Origin: Kineobactrum salinum | GTDB taxonomy: Bacteria > Pseudomonadota > Gammaproteobacteria > Pseudomonadales > Halieaceae | Assembly (NCBI RefSeq): GCF_010669285.1 | Contig: NZ_CP048711.1 | Coordinates: 4,402,001 to 4,466,000 of the forward strand | Length of the DNA: 64,000 nt | Reading direction: 5' to 3' | Shown: positions 41,090 to 48,962 of the stretch, piece after piece | Layout of the letters: every line of letters starts with the position of its first letter | Position numbering within the stretch: position 1 is the stretch's first letter | Made by a program: the position numbers and the translations under genes | Notes under the pieces: model-generated | Told to the model about the DNA's origin: nothing | What the model saw: the letters and a program-made list of their open reading frames with translations, nothing else | Databases searched by the model: none

Positions 41090-41152
41090 ATACGGTACGT
41101 ATGCAGATTGAGGTTATACGAGGCGTATGTCAAGTTAATATACGCGCCGTAT
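41090..41152. promoter_or_regulatory. Three ATACG-N3-CGTAT operators between ridA-like and tetR genes
   Basis: ATACG-GTA-CGTAT at 41090-41102, ATACG-AGG-CGTAT at 41116-41128 and ATACG-CGC-CGTAT at 41140-41152. The arms are identical and the centres differ; start-to-start spacing is 26 and 24 bases. This is the pattern expected of a TetR repressor controlling both divergent units. Confidence 0.82.
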
Positions 41153-41174
41153 GCTAGTAGCGAGGGAGCCAGGA

Positions 41175-41765
41175 TTGAACAAACGCGCCAAAACAGTGGC
41201 AGAAAACCGTGCAAAGCTAATATCAGCGGCCCGAAAAGCCTTTGCTGAAAAAGGTTACGCAGCGGCCTCGATGGATGAGCTAACCGCCGAAGCAGGTTTG
41301 ACAAGAGGGGCTCTGTACCACAATTTTGGCGACAAACGCGGGCTTCTCGCTGCGGTTGTAGACCAGATAGATACAGAAATGGCAGTGCGTGCAAAAGAGG
41401 AGGGCGCACAAGCTGGAGACTTGTGGCAGGGGCTGCTGGCAGAGAGTATAGCCTATATACGTATGGCGCTTGATCCTGAAATCCAGCGTATCGTATTGCT
41501 CGACGGGCCTGCGGTTTTGGGAGACCCCTCACAATGGCCCAGCCAAAATAGCTGCCTTGAGGTCACCAGACAAACCGTGACGCAGCTAATAGCTGAAGGC
41601 GTTTTAAAGCCGGTTGATGCCGAAGCTGCTGCCAGATTACTCAGTGGTGCCGCGCTTAATGCAGCGCTGTGGATTGCCGCCAATGCCACCCCACAGAAGG
41701 TGACCCCGAAAGCCGTCGAAGCATTTCAGCTACTGGCATCTGGTTTGTTAAAGAACTCTTCCTAG
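41175..41765 (+). CDS. TetR family transcriptional regulator
   Basis: 196 residues. The N-terminal helix-turn-helix is ISAARKAFAEKGYAAASMDE, then GLTRGALYHNFGDKRGLLAA. The C-terminal domain resembles the TetR_C_33-like group. I choose TTG 41175 because GAGGGAG lies six bases upstream; the ATG at 41151 lies inside the third operator and lacks a ribosome site. It probably represses itself and the ridA-GFA pair. Confidence 0.87.
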   Translation: MNKRAKTVAENRAKLISAARKAFAEKGYAAASMDELTAEAGLTRGALYHNFGDKRGLLAAVVDQIDTEMAVRAKEEGAQAGDLWQGLLAESIAYIRMALDPEIQRIVLLDGPAVLGDPSQWPSQNSCLEVTRQTVTQLIAEGVLKPVDAEAAARLLSGAALNAALWIAANATPQKVTPKAVEAFQLLASGLLKNSS

Positions 41766-41890
41766 TGAATTATTTATTTGCTTATAGAGAGTGCCAGCCG
41801 CCGGGCTCGTTCAACAATGGGATAGGTCGTGGCTGACGCGCGATATATGCCTATTTGTTACGTGCAGCATTATTTTCTGTGATTCTTCTA

Positions 41891-42343
41891 TCATTTTTTG
41901 CTCGCATAGTCCTGAAGTAACTCCGGAAACTTGTTTTGCGGCGGGAACTTGCTGAAACTATGTTTCGCACCAGTAACAGCCCATTCAATCTTTTCATCCG
42001 TGTAAGTTTCAATGAAAGGCTTGTAGGTTCGAGAGCCCGCAAGCAGAGTTGAGCGTACATTTACAAAATCATTCATACCTTCAGGGCGTGTGAATAGCCA
42101 GCTCATACAATGCCCGCAAAAAAAGTGGCGCGTACTTCCGTGCAGCCCACCGATAACGGGCTCTCCGGATGTAATTGAGAATGCCTCACTCGGAAATAGC
42201 GAGCTCAAGCTAAAGGCGCTTGATGACATCCGCTGACATCCCGTGCAGTGACAAGCCATTGTAATCATTGGCTTTGCGCTAACCTCAAACTCTACCAACC
42301 CGCAACGGCAATGACCTCTAACCTTATCCGATGTACTGTTCAC
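41891..42343 (-). CDS. GFA family zinc protein
   Basis: 150 residues with the full GFA pattern: [32 protein letters not shown], and [19 protein letters not shown]. Probable zinc-binding enzyme of the CENP-V fold; substrate unknown. The codon and base composition is more AT-rich than the flanking chromosome. It lies downstream of a repeated leader (42369-42498) and an attC-like site, so it is probably a former integron cassette. Confidence 0.85.
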   Translation of the reverse strand: MNSTSDKVRGHCRCGLVEFEVSAKPMITMACHCTGCQRMSSSAFSLSSLFPSEAFSITSGEPVIGGLHGSTRHFFCGHCMSWLFTRPEGMNDFVNVRSTLLAGSRTYKPFIETYTDEKIEWAVTGAKHSFSKFPPQNKFPELLQDYASKK

Positions 42344-42368
42344 TATAACCTACCTCCAAATTCAATAT

Positions 42369-42498
42369 GGGGCACTGAGATATAAGCCGGGTGGGCTTCC
42401 CGAGACCGGAATCTCTGATCGTGGTGGCCGGATTGTTGTGAACTTCATCCCTCGATCCCTCGATCCCTCGATCCCTTGGCGGATGCACTCAATAACGC
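42369..42498 (-). repeat. Cassette leader repeat, copy a
   Basis: Shares with 45443-45555 a ~115-base block containing GAGATATAAG and CCCGAGACCGGAATC and ending in ACTCAATAACGC. In the cassette direction it lies between an attC-like R' box and the next gene (GFA). This copy carries an extra 8-base tandem repeat, CCCTCGAT, three times. It may be a shared promoter; see the second copy before the SRPBCC gene. Confidence 0.75.
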
Positions 42499-42550
42499 TG
42501 AGCTAAGCGCCGCGCGCTTCCTGCGCGTCCGATTGAGCTTTTGGTTATTT
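42491..42550 (-). repeat. attC-like recombination site (cassette end of the 42562-42933 gene)
   Basis: On the minus strand R''-like AAATAACC and R'-like GCGTTATT flank inverted arms (AGCTCAATCGGACGCGC against GCGCGGCGCTTAGCT). Imperfect pairing with unpaired bases is the attC layout. It starts 12 bases past the upstream gene's stop. Confidence 0.6.
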
Positions 42551-42561
42551 TGCATATACCT

Positions 42562-42933
42562 TTAAAGCACCGAATAAATAAGGAATCCTCCAAACAAAAT
42601 ACCCAACAATCCCGCCAGGCTTTTAAATAGCGGCGTGAGTTCGAGTGCCCAATTAATCAGATTTTGGAATCGCACTCTGCCAATTACCGCCAACATCAGA
42701 GCGGCAAGAATTGAAAGCCAACCCAAAACTTGGAATACAACTGTAAATTTGGATTCTGATGCGCCGGCGATCAATACAGCTCCTAGAACAATTCTTACTA
42801 CAACGGCGGAAAGGTGAAGCCAGATTGAACTTGCATGCTTTTTGAGCAGATTAAAAATAGCGACAGGTTTAATTAAAACCACGGCACTACTGAGCACAAT
42901 CAAAGACCCGAACAGGAAAACAAGATAATTCAT
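42562..42933 (-). CDS. Small four-helix membrane protein, unknown
   Basis: 123 residues with four hydrophobic segments (LVFLFGSLIVLSSAVVLI, LHLSAVVVRIVLGAVLIAG, VLGWLSILAALMLAVIG and LAGLLGILFGGFLIYSVL) and few charges. I recognise no family with certainty. Single-gene unit bounded by attC-like DNA on its 3' side. Confidence 0.7.
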   Translation of the reverse strand: MNYLVFLFGSLIVLSSAVVLIKPVAIFNLLKKHASSIWLHLSAVVVRIVLGAVLIAGASESKFTVVFQVLGWLSILAALMLAVIGRVRFQNLINWALELTPLFKSLAGLLGILFGGFLIYSVL

Positions 42934-43031
42934 TGAACATTCCTCATTGGCAACATAGCGCCCTGGTTATGCATTTGGATCGCAGTTTACTGACTTATTA
43001 TGTGCCATATGTGCGACTGGTCATTCCATAA

Positions 43032-43841
43032 CTAATCGGAAATTCCAGCCAACCAATATAGGCCCTGCATGCCAGACATAGGGAAAGCGAAACCATGGTC
43101 CGCCGATTCTATTACTTTGAATTCCACCTGAGACGTGTCGGACTTCCTGGATTTCAGAAAACGCACCAAGCTAAACGCATTTTCAACGTATTTTGGTGTT
43201 TCATCGGATCCTACTGACACGAAGACATTGGCATCTAGCGATTCGGGGGTCGCTTGTGAGATTGGTGTGTACTCATGGGCAAATTGCCCGCTGAACAAAG
43301 GTGCTGGGCTACCAATTATGTAGTTTCGAAAGGTCTTGGGACGGGTCAACAGTATATAGCTGCCAAAGGTTCCGCTTACTGAATAGCCAAAATAGGTGCG
43401 CCGAGTTGGATCGACTTTGTATTCAGATTCGACATACTTAAATACGTCATTCTGTAAGAACGCAAGGTGCTCTCGAGCCTGGCCGGTAGGGTGCTTGTAG
43501 TCTTCCCCCGTGTATTTGTCGGGAGTGTAATCACGCATACGACTTTGCTGTGCAGGTATGCCTTTTTCCCAGGAAATACCAACTAGAATGGCATCCTGAA
43601 CCAGGTGTTCTATGGAGCCTGAGATAATTTCCATGTGCCAACGTGCGTCCGCAATGTAGATAACTGGGTGCGTCTGATCGGTATTGACATCGTAGTCTTT
43701 AGGTAGCTTTACGTACAGTTCGTAGTCGCGCCCCAGTGCACTGTCCTGAATGGGCACGACCTTGATTTGGGGAAGTTGGAGTGGATTAGCTTGTACAGTT
43801 GCTCCAAATAGCAATAACAGCCATACAGAAAGTATTTTTAT
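43032..43841 (-). CDS. Secreted esterase-like alpha/beta hydrolase
   Basis: Esterase (PF00756-like) of about 270 residues. The nucleophile elbow is FGYSVSGTFGSYILL, the catalytic histidine is probably in SADHGFAF, and YIADARWHMEII is conserved. A signal peptide, ILSVWLLLLFGATVQA, starts the chain, but there is no ATG, GTG or TTG in front of it in frame: the codon at 43841 is ATA, with GAGGGAG upstream. The frame is open back to 44072, but that part is antisense to an attC-like repeat and not protein-like. The start may be mutated. Confidence 0.7.
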   Translation of the reverse strand: MKILSVWLLLLFGATVQANPLQLPQIKVVPIQDSALGRDYELYVKLPKDYDVNTDQTHPVIYIADARWHMEIISGSIEHLVQDAILVGISWEKGIPAQQSRMRDYTPDKYTGEDYKHPTGQAREHLAFLQNDVFKYVESEYKVDPTRRTYFGYSVSGTFGSYILLTRPKTFRNYIIGSPAPLFSGQFAHEYTPISQATPESLDANVFVSVGSDETPKYVENAFSLVRFLKSRKSDTSQVEFKVIESADHGFAFPMSGMQGLYWLAGISD

Positions 43842-43866
43842 TCTCGCAAGGTCTCCCTCTGGAAGT

Positions 43867-43955
43867 ACATAACGAGGCTGTAGAAAAACCCGGAAACAAT
43901 GCCAGGCTTTTAATAGCTCGGTTCCATTACCAGGTTTTTGCAGTGTGTAGAGAGC
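43867..43955 (-). repeat. attC-like site, VCR-like family copy 1
   Basis: R'-like CGTTATGT (minus strand) directly precedes the esterase ribosome site. Arms GGCTGTAGAAAAACC and GGTTTTTGCAGTG are inverted. Nearly the whole unit recurs at 46948-47040 (shared TTTTAATAGCTCGGTTCCAT), as attC sites within one array often do. Confidence 0.65.
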
Positions 43956-44127
43956 CACTCCGGAGAAAAGCGCTATTTTCAATAAGCCGTCTCCAGGATC
44001 ACTCATCATTCTCTCAGATTCCCATAATTCTTCATTTTCTCGATATCGTGGACCATGCAGTATAGGCGCCATTGACCTTGTACCTTGTCTCGGCCGCGCA
44101 AACTGAATCGACTGAGCCCTTTGTTGG

Positions 44128-44436
44128 TCACAATATTACATTCCCACGTAGCCGACCGGCCAGTAAAATGTCAATTTCAGTCTTGTATTGGGAAAGATCA
44201 TCAAGTGATCCTGCACAAATCCCTAGCATCCCTGAAAGAAGTTCCTCCGGATTTTCGACTGCAGGATCGTCGAACAACGAAGATCCACGGTTCGGACAGA
44301 ATCCACGCTTTCCCGTTGTTTGGTAGTACCTGACGTCGCCAGTGATCTCGACGGAATTCTTTGGGACAAACAATACCGGTGCATAACCACTTCCCGTCGC
44401 CTTCTTGCAGTTAATTCAATGGCAATTTCCCACCAT
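44128..44436 (-). pseudogene. GFA family zinc protein, degraded
   Basis: Readable as VGNCH-stop-INCKKATGSGYAPVLF, then RGFCPNRGSSLFDDP and ICAGSLDD. A TGA (44416-44418) replaces the expected cysteine of the CHC motif and CPNR replaces CPNC, so at least two zinc ligands are lost. Both ends are also missing relative to the family. The third GFA gene in the island. Confidence 0.7.
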
Positions 44437-44488
44437 CGTGACTTTACGGCCGCTAGCCCGGGAACGAATTTGAATGACGGGTTATGTA

Positions 44489-44836
44489 CTACCCGAAGAA
44501 ACAGCCATTCTCGTCGGCATTCACGATAGCAAAGAATTCCTCGATGGAGCGTGACTCGGGTTCTGGCGTGTACGAATGCCACTTCAGATCGCTGCGCATC
44601 CAATAGATTTTCCAGCGTTGAGATTTCTTGATATAGGTAGCTTTTGCCACCGGCGATTCAATGATCGTGGAAGGCTCCCGAAAATGGGGGCGAATCTCGA
44701 CTATCTGCACGCTTTGGCCGGAAACTCGAACGTCCAGATCCAACTTGGGCCGGATCTCGGCTGGCGGCCTCCGCTCTTTCAGAAATTCAGAAGCGGCCCG
44801 CTCAATTTTCTTTGCTTCAAACTCACTGAATGCCAT
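44489..44836 (-). CDS. DUF3024 domain protein
   Basis: 115 residues, complete. WKIYWMRSDLKWHSYTPEPE and FFAIVNADENGCFFG are the characteristic C-terminal blocks of DUF3024, a small family of unknown function common on mobile DNA. Start at 44836, 24 bases after the R' box of the attC-like site. Confidence 0.82.
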   Translation of the reverse strand: MAFSEFEAKKIERAASEFLKERRPPAEIRPKLDLDVRVSGQSVQIVEIRPHFREPSTIIESPVAKATYIKKSQRWKIYWMRSDLKWHSYTPEPESRSIEEFFAIVNADENGCFFG

Positions 44837-44859
44837 GTGGTTTCTCTATGGGAACGTCC

Positions 44860-44915
44860 ACATAACGCTCGCAGCAGGCGCGCCGCTTTTTGACGTTGCC
44901 CTGCGATCGTTGGGA
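44860..44915 (-). repeat. attC-like recombination site between SRPBCC and DUF3024 cassettes
   Basis: On the minus strand: R'' TCCCAAC, L'' CGATCGCAGGGC, L' GCCTGCTGCGAGCG, R' GTTATGT. The arms pair with unpaired extra bases. It lies between the stop of one small gene and the start of the next. Confidence 0.7.
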
Positions 44916-44944
44916 GCCTTGTAGATAGAACCGCGATATTCCAT

Positions 44945-45346
44945 TCAAGAGCGCCGCTCAAGAAGTTCTTTTAGCGTTGCCAGATCCTTCTCAACTGCCT
45001 GTTTATCTTCTGCGAATTGTTCGTCGGACATACCCGGTCGCCGCAGTAGAGAGAATACGAACTCGCTCCCATCCCCGTTGGGGACAACTCGCATGGGATT
45101 GTGAACAACCACACCTGAATCAAGTTTAACATCATGATCCATGATGCCAAATGTATTCCTCTCCGCAAACCTGATCTTTACCTTTCCAAATGGAGATTCA
45201 GCCGCCCACGCGTCTCGACCTCTCTTAACCTCAGAGCTGGCTAACCCCGCTGCCCAGCGCGGCAAATTTTCAGGATTTGAAGCAAACTCATAAACTTCGC
45301 TTGGGAGGCGATCAATATAAATGCTGATATGTTGTACTTCGTGCAT
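44945..45346 (-). CDS. SRPBCC (polyketide cyclase-like) protein
   Basis: 133 residues. ISIYIDRLPSEVYEFASNPE and NLPRWAAGLASSEV are the START/SRPBCC N-terminal helix-loop. The ligand is unknown. Single-gene unit with attC-like DNA after its stop and the repeated leader (45443-45555) upstream. Confidence 0.8.
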   Translation of the reverse strand: MHEVQHISIYIDRLPSEVYEFASNPENLPRWAAGLASSEVKRGRDAWAAESPFGKVKIRFAERNTFGIMDHDVKLDSGVVVHNPMRVVPNGDGSEFVFSLLRRPGMSDEQFAEDKQAVEKDLATLKELLERRS

Positions 45347-45442
45347 CAGGAAAGCTCCTTGTTCTGTGACCAGGGGGCATTTTCAGAAACGAGGTGCCGT
45401 TTCCGCGGAAACGTTTTTCGGTTATAGATGGCACCAAGAACA

Positions 45443-45555
45443 GGGGCGCTGAGATATAAGTCGGGTGTGTTTCCCGAGACCGGAATCGCTGATCGTAGTG
45501 GCCGATTGTTGGGAACGCCGTTTTTCACTTTCTTGGTGGATCTACTCAATAACGC
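45443..45555 (-). repeat. Cassette leader repeat, copy b
   Basis: Matches copy a (42369-42498) over ~115 bases but lacks the CCCTCGAT expansion, and ends in the same ACTCAATAACGC. An attC-like fold (AATAACGCC...CTTCAGC against GGCTGCAAGGCC) continues to ~45590, over the vapC stop, so the leader follows the attC of the vapBC cassette. Confidence 0.75.
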
Positions 45556-45593
45556 CATCTTCAGCGTGTTTTGGTCTGGCTGCAAGGCCTTTA

Positions 45594-45974
45594 TTATGGT
45601 TTTTTCTTGGAAATGTATCTGACATTCGCCAAGCCATCGAAGTCGTTATCTTGAGTCCAGATTACAGCGGAGTACTTCTGAGCAGTGGCGAAAATGATGC
45701 TATCAGCCAACGGTAGTTTGTGGAGAACGCCAAATTTTGCGGCACTCTTAGCCAGCTCTGAATCCAGTGGGATCACCTTGCCCTGTTCCATATGGGCTGT
45801 GACAATCAAAGCGGCTTCTTCTCCACGTTGACGCAGTACGGCCTTGAAAACCTCCGTGATAGTGATGCTTGGAACCAACAACTCTGGCAGCTTTTCTATG
45901 GGCCCCGCAAATACCGCAGAATTCGCATCGCTGGCGAGATACGACAACCAGGCTGATGAATCTACGACATTCAT
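45594..45974 (-). CDS. vapC: VapC-type PIN-domain toxin
   Basis: 126 residues. Acidic PIN residues are in MNVVDSSAWLSYLASD, SITITEVFKAV, LPLADSIIFATAQ and IWTQDNDFDGL, the four expected positions of a ribonuclease toxin. It overlaps the AbrB-type antitoxin gene upstream by four bases. Confidence 0.9.
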   Translation of the reverse strand: MNVVDSSAWLSYLASDANSAVFAGPIEKLPELLVPSITITEVFKAVLRQRGEEAALIVTAHMEQGKVIPLDSELAKSAAKFGVLHKLPLADSIIFATAQKYSAVIWTQDNDFDGLANVRYISKKKP

Positions 45975-46177
45975 ACCCGATCTTCTTCCCTGAGAACGGT
46001 GGTATCAATTCCTTTCAAGAAGCCTCTCATTTCTTTCATGGGTTTAAGAGGAATCACCTCAATCCGCCCTTGGTATGAGGTCATCTGGACTTTCTGGCCA
46101 GGTGCAATACCCATGGATTCACGTATTTCTTTAGGAATTACAATCTGATACTTCGGAGATACGGTTACTGAAGTCAT
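45971..46177 (-). CDS. vapB: VapB-type AbrB/SpoVT antitoxin
   Basis: 68 residues. TSVTVSPKYQIVIPKEIRES is the swapped-hairpin AbrB DNA-binding domain; the C terminus (GFLKGIDTTVLREEDRV) would wrap the toxin. The operator palindrome lies just upstream, consistent with autoregulation by the VapBC complex. Confidence 0.9.
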   Translation of the reverse strand: MTSVTVSPKYQIVIPKEIRESMGIAPGQKVQMTSYQGRIEVIPLKPMKEMRGFLKGIDTTVLREEDRV

Positions 46178-46185
46178 GCCGAAAC

Positions 46186-46227
46186 CTATCGATAATATAA
46201 AGGTATTACGATACCTCTATCGATAAA
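46186..46227. promoter_or_regulatory. vapBC operator
   Basis: AGGTAT-TACG-ATACCT (46202-46217) flanked by two copies of CTATCGATAA (46186-46195 and 46218-46227), nine bases upstream of the vapB start. Confidence 0.7.
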
Positions 46228-46240
46228 AGTGGTCAAGATA

Positions 46241-46320
46241 CGTAACGATTTACTTCAGCTGCGGCTCCGGAGGAACCGTCCGGTGGAGGCGCGGAGCGCC
46301 GGAACGCACTGCAAGAACCT
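46241..46320 (-). repeat. attC-like site between ccdAB and vapBC
   Basis: Minus strand: arm CTTGCAGTGCGTTCCGG pairs with CCGGAGCCGCAGCTGAAG, followed by R'-like CGTTACGT. The R'' side is degenerate. Confidence 0.5.
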
Positions 46321-46347
46321 GCTATATGCCTTTCCCAATAACCAATG

Positions 46348-46366
46348 TGCGCATAAACTATGCGCA
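46348..46366. promoter_or_regulatory. ccdAB operator palindrome
   Basis: TGCGCAT-AAACT-ATGCGCA, a perfect inverted repeat 24 bases before the ccdA start; probable autoregulatory site. Confidence 0.65.
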
Positions 46367-46390
46367 TCATGAATTTGGAGTAACTCTCCC

Positions 46391-46636
46391 ATGAATCACG
46401 TATACAACACCCAAGCCCCTAAAAAACCTACTAATGTTAGTATAAACAGCGACTTACTTGAAAAGGCCAGAAGTCTCAATATCAATCTGTCCGCAACTCT
46501 GGAGCTTGCCTTGGCTGAATTGCTACGGACTGAACACCGTGCTCAATGGCTGCGCGAGAACGCCGATGCCATTCAAGCATACAACCAATTCGTCGAAACC
46601 AATGGCACGTTCAGCGACAGCGTAAGGAAGTTCTGA
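46391..46636 (+). CDS. ccdA: CcdA-type antitoxin
   Basis: 81 residues. KPTNVSINSDLLEKARSLNI is the ribbon-helix-helix DNA-binding part, LRENADAIQAYNQFVETNGT the toxin-binding C terminus. It has GGAG upstream. It reads opposite to its neighbours, which toxin-antitoxin cassettes with their own promoter can tolerate. The stop overlaps the ccdB ATG. Confidence 0.9.
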   Translation: MNHVYNTQAPKKPTNVSINSDLLEKARSLNINLSATLELALAELLRTEHRAQWLRENADAIQAYNQFVETNGTFSDSVRKF

Positions 46637-46953
46637 TGGGACAGTTTTGTACATATAAGAACCCCAACCCTGGTACTCGCGCCCACTATCCCTACTTGCT
46701 GGATATACAAAGTGATTTATTGAGTGGACTGAGAACAACCATCGTCATTCCGCTCACATCTTCAATAATTGCCGCACCAATAAGTCTATCCAGGCTCAAC
46801 CCTGTATTCGTTCTAGGCGGCGAGAGCTTTACAGCAATAACACAAGACATTGCAGGTGTGGATCGCAAACAGCTCGGTGCTCAGGCCCACGATCTATCTG
46901 CACACCGCTCAGAAATTATAGCTGCAGCAGATTTTGTACTCTCTGGCATATAA
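46636..46953 (+). CDS. ccdB: CcdB-type gyrase-poison toxin
   Basis: 105 residues. MGQFCTYKNPNPGTRAHYPY, YLLDIQSDLLSGLRTTIVIP and the C-terminal AAADFVLSGI match CcdB, including the C-terminal residues that contact gyrase. Start ATG 46636 overlaps the ccdA stop. The attC-like repeat begins at its stop codon. Confidence 0.9.
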   Translation: MGQFCTYKNPNPGTRAHYPYLLDIQSDLLSGLRTTIVIPLTSSIIAAPISLSRLNPVFVLGGESFTAITQDIAGVDRKQLGAQAHDLSAHRSEIIAAADFVLSGI

Positions 46954-47040
46954 CGAGGCTGTACAAAAATCCGGAATCAATACCAGACTTTTAATAGCTC
47001 GGTTCCATTACCAGATTGTTGCAGTTGGTGGAGCCCAGTC
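46948..47040. repeat. attC-like site, VCR-like family copy 2
   Basis: Begins ATATAACGAGGCTGTACAAA at the ccdB stop and matches the site at 43867-43955 over ~85 bases, including TTTTAATAGCTCGGTTCCAT. Arms are less complementary than in copy 1, so it may no longer be active. Confidence 0.6.
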
Positions 47041-47054
47041 GGCGGTAGCATCCT

Positions 47055-47597
47055 TTCAGTGCTTCAAGAGCGGGTTGCAATGTGTGGTGTTCTTGCCCAT
47101 GCCACCAAAAGTAGGCGCTTTAGGCGAACGCTGAGCATCCACAATGATCTGATGTTTTTGTCGACAATGGCGACACCGTTATAGGCCTGTATCGTGCCCT
47201 TGCTCGTTGTCATCTTGGCCGACTCATTGTCGGTGATATTGCCCTTCACTTCCTTTGGTCTCTTGCCCTGGCCCATCTGTGGGCTTTGCGTCTTTAGGAA
47301 CTGATCGATCCCCGTGGCCGCTTTATCGAGCGTGTCAAGGGTTTGTTGAGTTCGCCGAATACGCTCGCTGTTGGTAAGATCCTGCTTGTCCAGCTGACGG
47401 TGCTCTTTCAGGCAACGGCGAATCTGGCGTTTTATCTTTTGACGCTTCTGTCCAAGCTCCTTGAAGGTACCAGACCATTCCTTGGCGGCGACCGCGTCCG
47501 GTGCCGGAGGCGCATAGTTAATTGCTTGGTTATTGTAGCGTTGGGAAAGCTTGCCCGACCACCACGTTGCCGGAGCGATAGTGAAGGCTTTAGCCAA
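47055..47597 (-). pseudogene. DDE transposase fragment (IS1182-like)
   Basis: The readable part carries NITDNESAKMTTSKGTIQAY then NGVAIVDK, as in IS1182-type transposases. After VDK a one-base loss (AAAAAC for AAAAAAC) breaks the frame before HQIIVDAQ, and a second shift is needed to read GQEHHTLQPALEAL. Both termini are absent. A decayed remnant; the family call is tentative. Confidence 0.7.
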
Positions 47598-47654
47598 AAG
47601 GATGCACCAGGCCCGAAGGGCGACATGAATGCCCTATTTGGCAGCGTAGCGCAG

Positions 47655-48671
47655 TCACTTCCCATGGTGCGTAGCGATTTCCTCTTCGCTAAGTCTAAGA
47701 AATCGTGCGGCGTTGTTATACAGGATGTCTCGTTTCTGCGCCTCATCAAGAAACGGTGCATCTCTTACTGCGGCAATCGACTTCGGGATCATTCCTGGCC
47801 AAACCATCTGATCCGAGCCGTACATGACGCGAGACCCAAATCCTGCTTCAACTATCCGTTGCAGGTAGCTGTGAAACTCTGGGGTCGGTAGAGCCCAATT
47901 AATGGCTGCTACATCCATATACACTTGCGGGTGCGCCCACAGCAAGGCCAACAAATCTTCGAGCATGGGCCACCCCGCATGAGATATATAGATGCGTAGC
48001 GACGGATGTCTAATGAGTACCTCCTCAAGCGTTAAAGCGCTGTGCAATCGCGCCCGATAGCCGGATGCTCCAAGGTATGCGACGCCGGGAGGCCCCGTAC
48101 CGATATGGATCCCAACGGGTAGATCAAGCTCTTCGGCGAGAGCCCAAAGCGGCTCCAAACGCTCATCGTCGGGCGAAATCCCAGCGTATTGCGTCGTCAG
48201 CTCTCCAATAACCTCCAATCGTCCTTCGTCATGCAGGATACGCAACGAGTCAATCGACTGCGGCTCCGCGACGGCGGAACCGCCAAGCAACAAAGCCTGG
48301 ATGATGCGATCCGGCGCTGCGTCTTCGTACGCCCTAACCAGATGTTCAGGCCCACTCGCGACACCAAAAATGTTGTACTCGTCTAGCATCGCGAGCGAGG
48401 CAGCCATCAGCTCCCGATCGGATGTCGGCGACCATACCGGATCATCACATGGTGGGTTCTTTAGTAGCGACAACCATTGATCGGGATATGACTCGGCTGA
48501 GACCGAGGACGGAATCTCGCGAAACGGCGAACATAATCCTAGTGGCGGTGGGCCTTGGCTATCGACCGCGACTGTATGGAAGTGCATATCGATAATCGGC
48601 AATCTGGATTCTTGAGCCAAAGCCAAACCATCAGCCATGAAAATCATTATTAAGACTATTCCCAGCCGCAT
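47655..48671 (-). CDS. Secreted amidohydrolase (amidohydrolase_2 family)
   Basis: About 338 residues. A signal peptide (MRLGIVLIMIFMADGLALAQ) precedes the metal motif PIIDMHFHT; the later His is in YISHAGWPMLEDLLAL and the Asp near SRVMYGSDQMVWPG. These are TIM-barrel metal-dependent hydrolase residues; the substrate is unknown. ATG 48671 has a GGGGGG ribosome site. The frame extends upstream over an attC-like site, which is not coding. Confidence 0.85.
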   Translation of the reverse strand: MRLGIVLIMIFMADGLALAQESRLPIIDMHFHTVAVDSQGPPPLGLCSPFREIPSSVSAESYPDQWLSLLKNPPCDDPVWSPTSDRELMAASLAMLDEYNIFGVASGPEHLVRAYEDAAPDRIIQALLLGGSAVAEPQSIDSLRILHDEGRLEVIGELTTQYAGISPDDERLEPLWALAEELDLPVGIHIGTGPPGVAYLGASGYRARLHSALTLEEVLIRHPSLRIYISHAGWPMLEDLLALLWAHPQVYMDVAAINWALPTPEFHSYLQRIVEAGFGSRVMYGSDQMVWPGMIPKSIAAVRDAPFLDEAQKRDILYNNAARFLRLSEEEIATHHGK

Positions 48672-48723
48672 AGTGAAGCCCCCCGCGATTTCAGCTCGAA
48701 GTTTCGCATAGATTAATTGCGCC

Positions 48724-48807
48724 GTATAACGCAGCCAACATGCGCAGCTTTGGAGTGATGGCGGAGCCGCAACGGAAAAGCTGTCGCTGTGATTGGCCTG
48801 GTTAAAT
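48724..48807 (-). repeat. attC-like site upstream of the amidohydrolase
   Basis: Minus strand: R'' ATTTAAC (fits RYYYAAC), L'' region CAGGCCAATCACAGCG, L' GCGCATGTTGGCTGC, R' GTTATAC. A second, less certain site (R'' GCATAAC reconstituted across the IS66 insertion, R' GTTGATC) lies at about 48816-48917. Confidence 0.6.
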
Positions 48808-48962
48808 GCGACCTGGATCAACGTAAAATCCCCAGCCTGCTCACGTCTTTGAATTTGGATCTCAAATTCTCAATAATCTCTGGAGGGATTACCTCTCCGT
48901 CAGCAGCACTTTGTTATGTAACCGATCAATATAGGACTGTTTCCTCTTTGCACCTGCGGTAG

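Noticed and set aside
41151-41174. ATG 41151 as the TetR start
   Set aside because: Lies in the third operator and lacks a ribosome site; TTG 41175 has GAGGGAG upstream.
42437-42476. Possible CRISPR-like or phase-variable array (CCCTCGAT repeats)
   Set aside because: Three adjacent 8-mers with no spacers; a simple tandem expansion.
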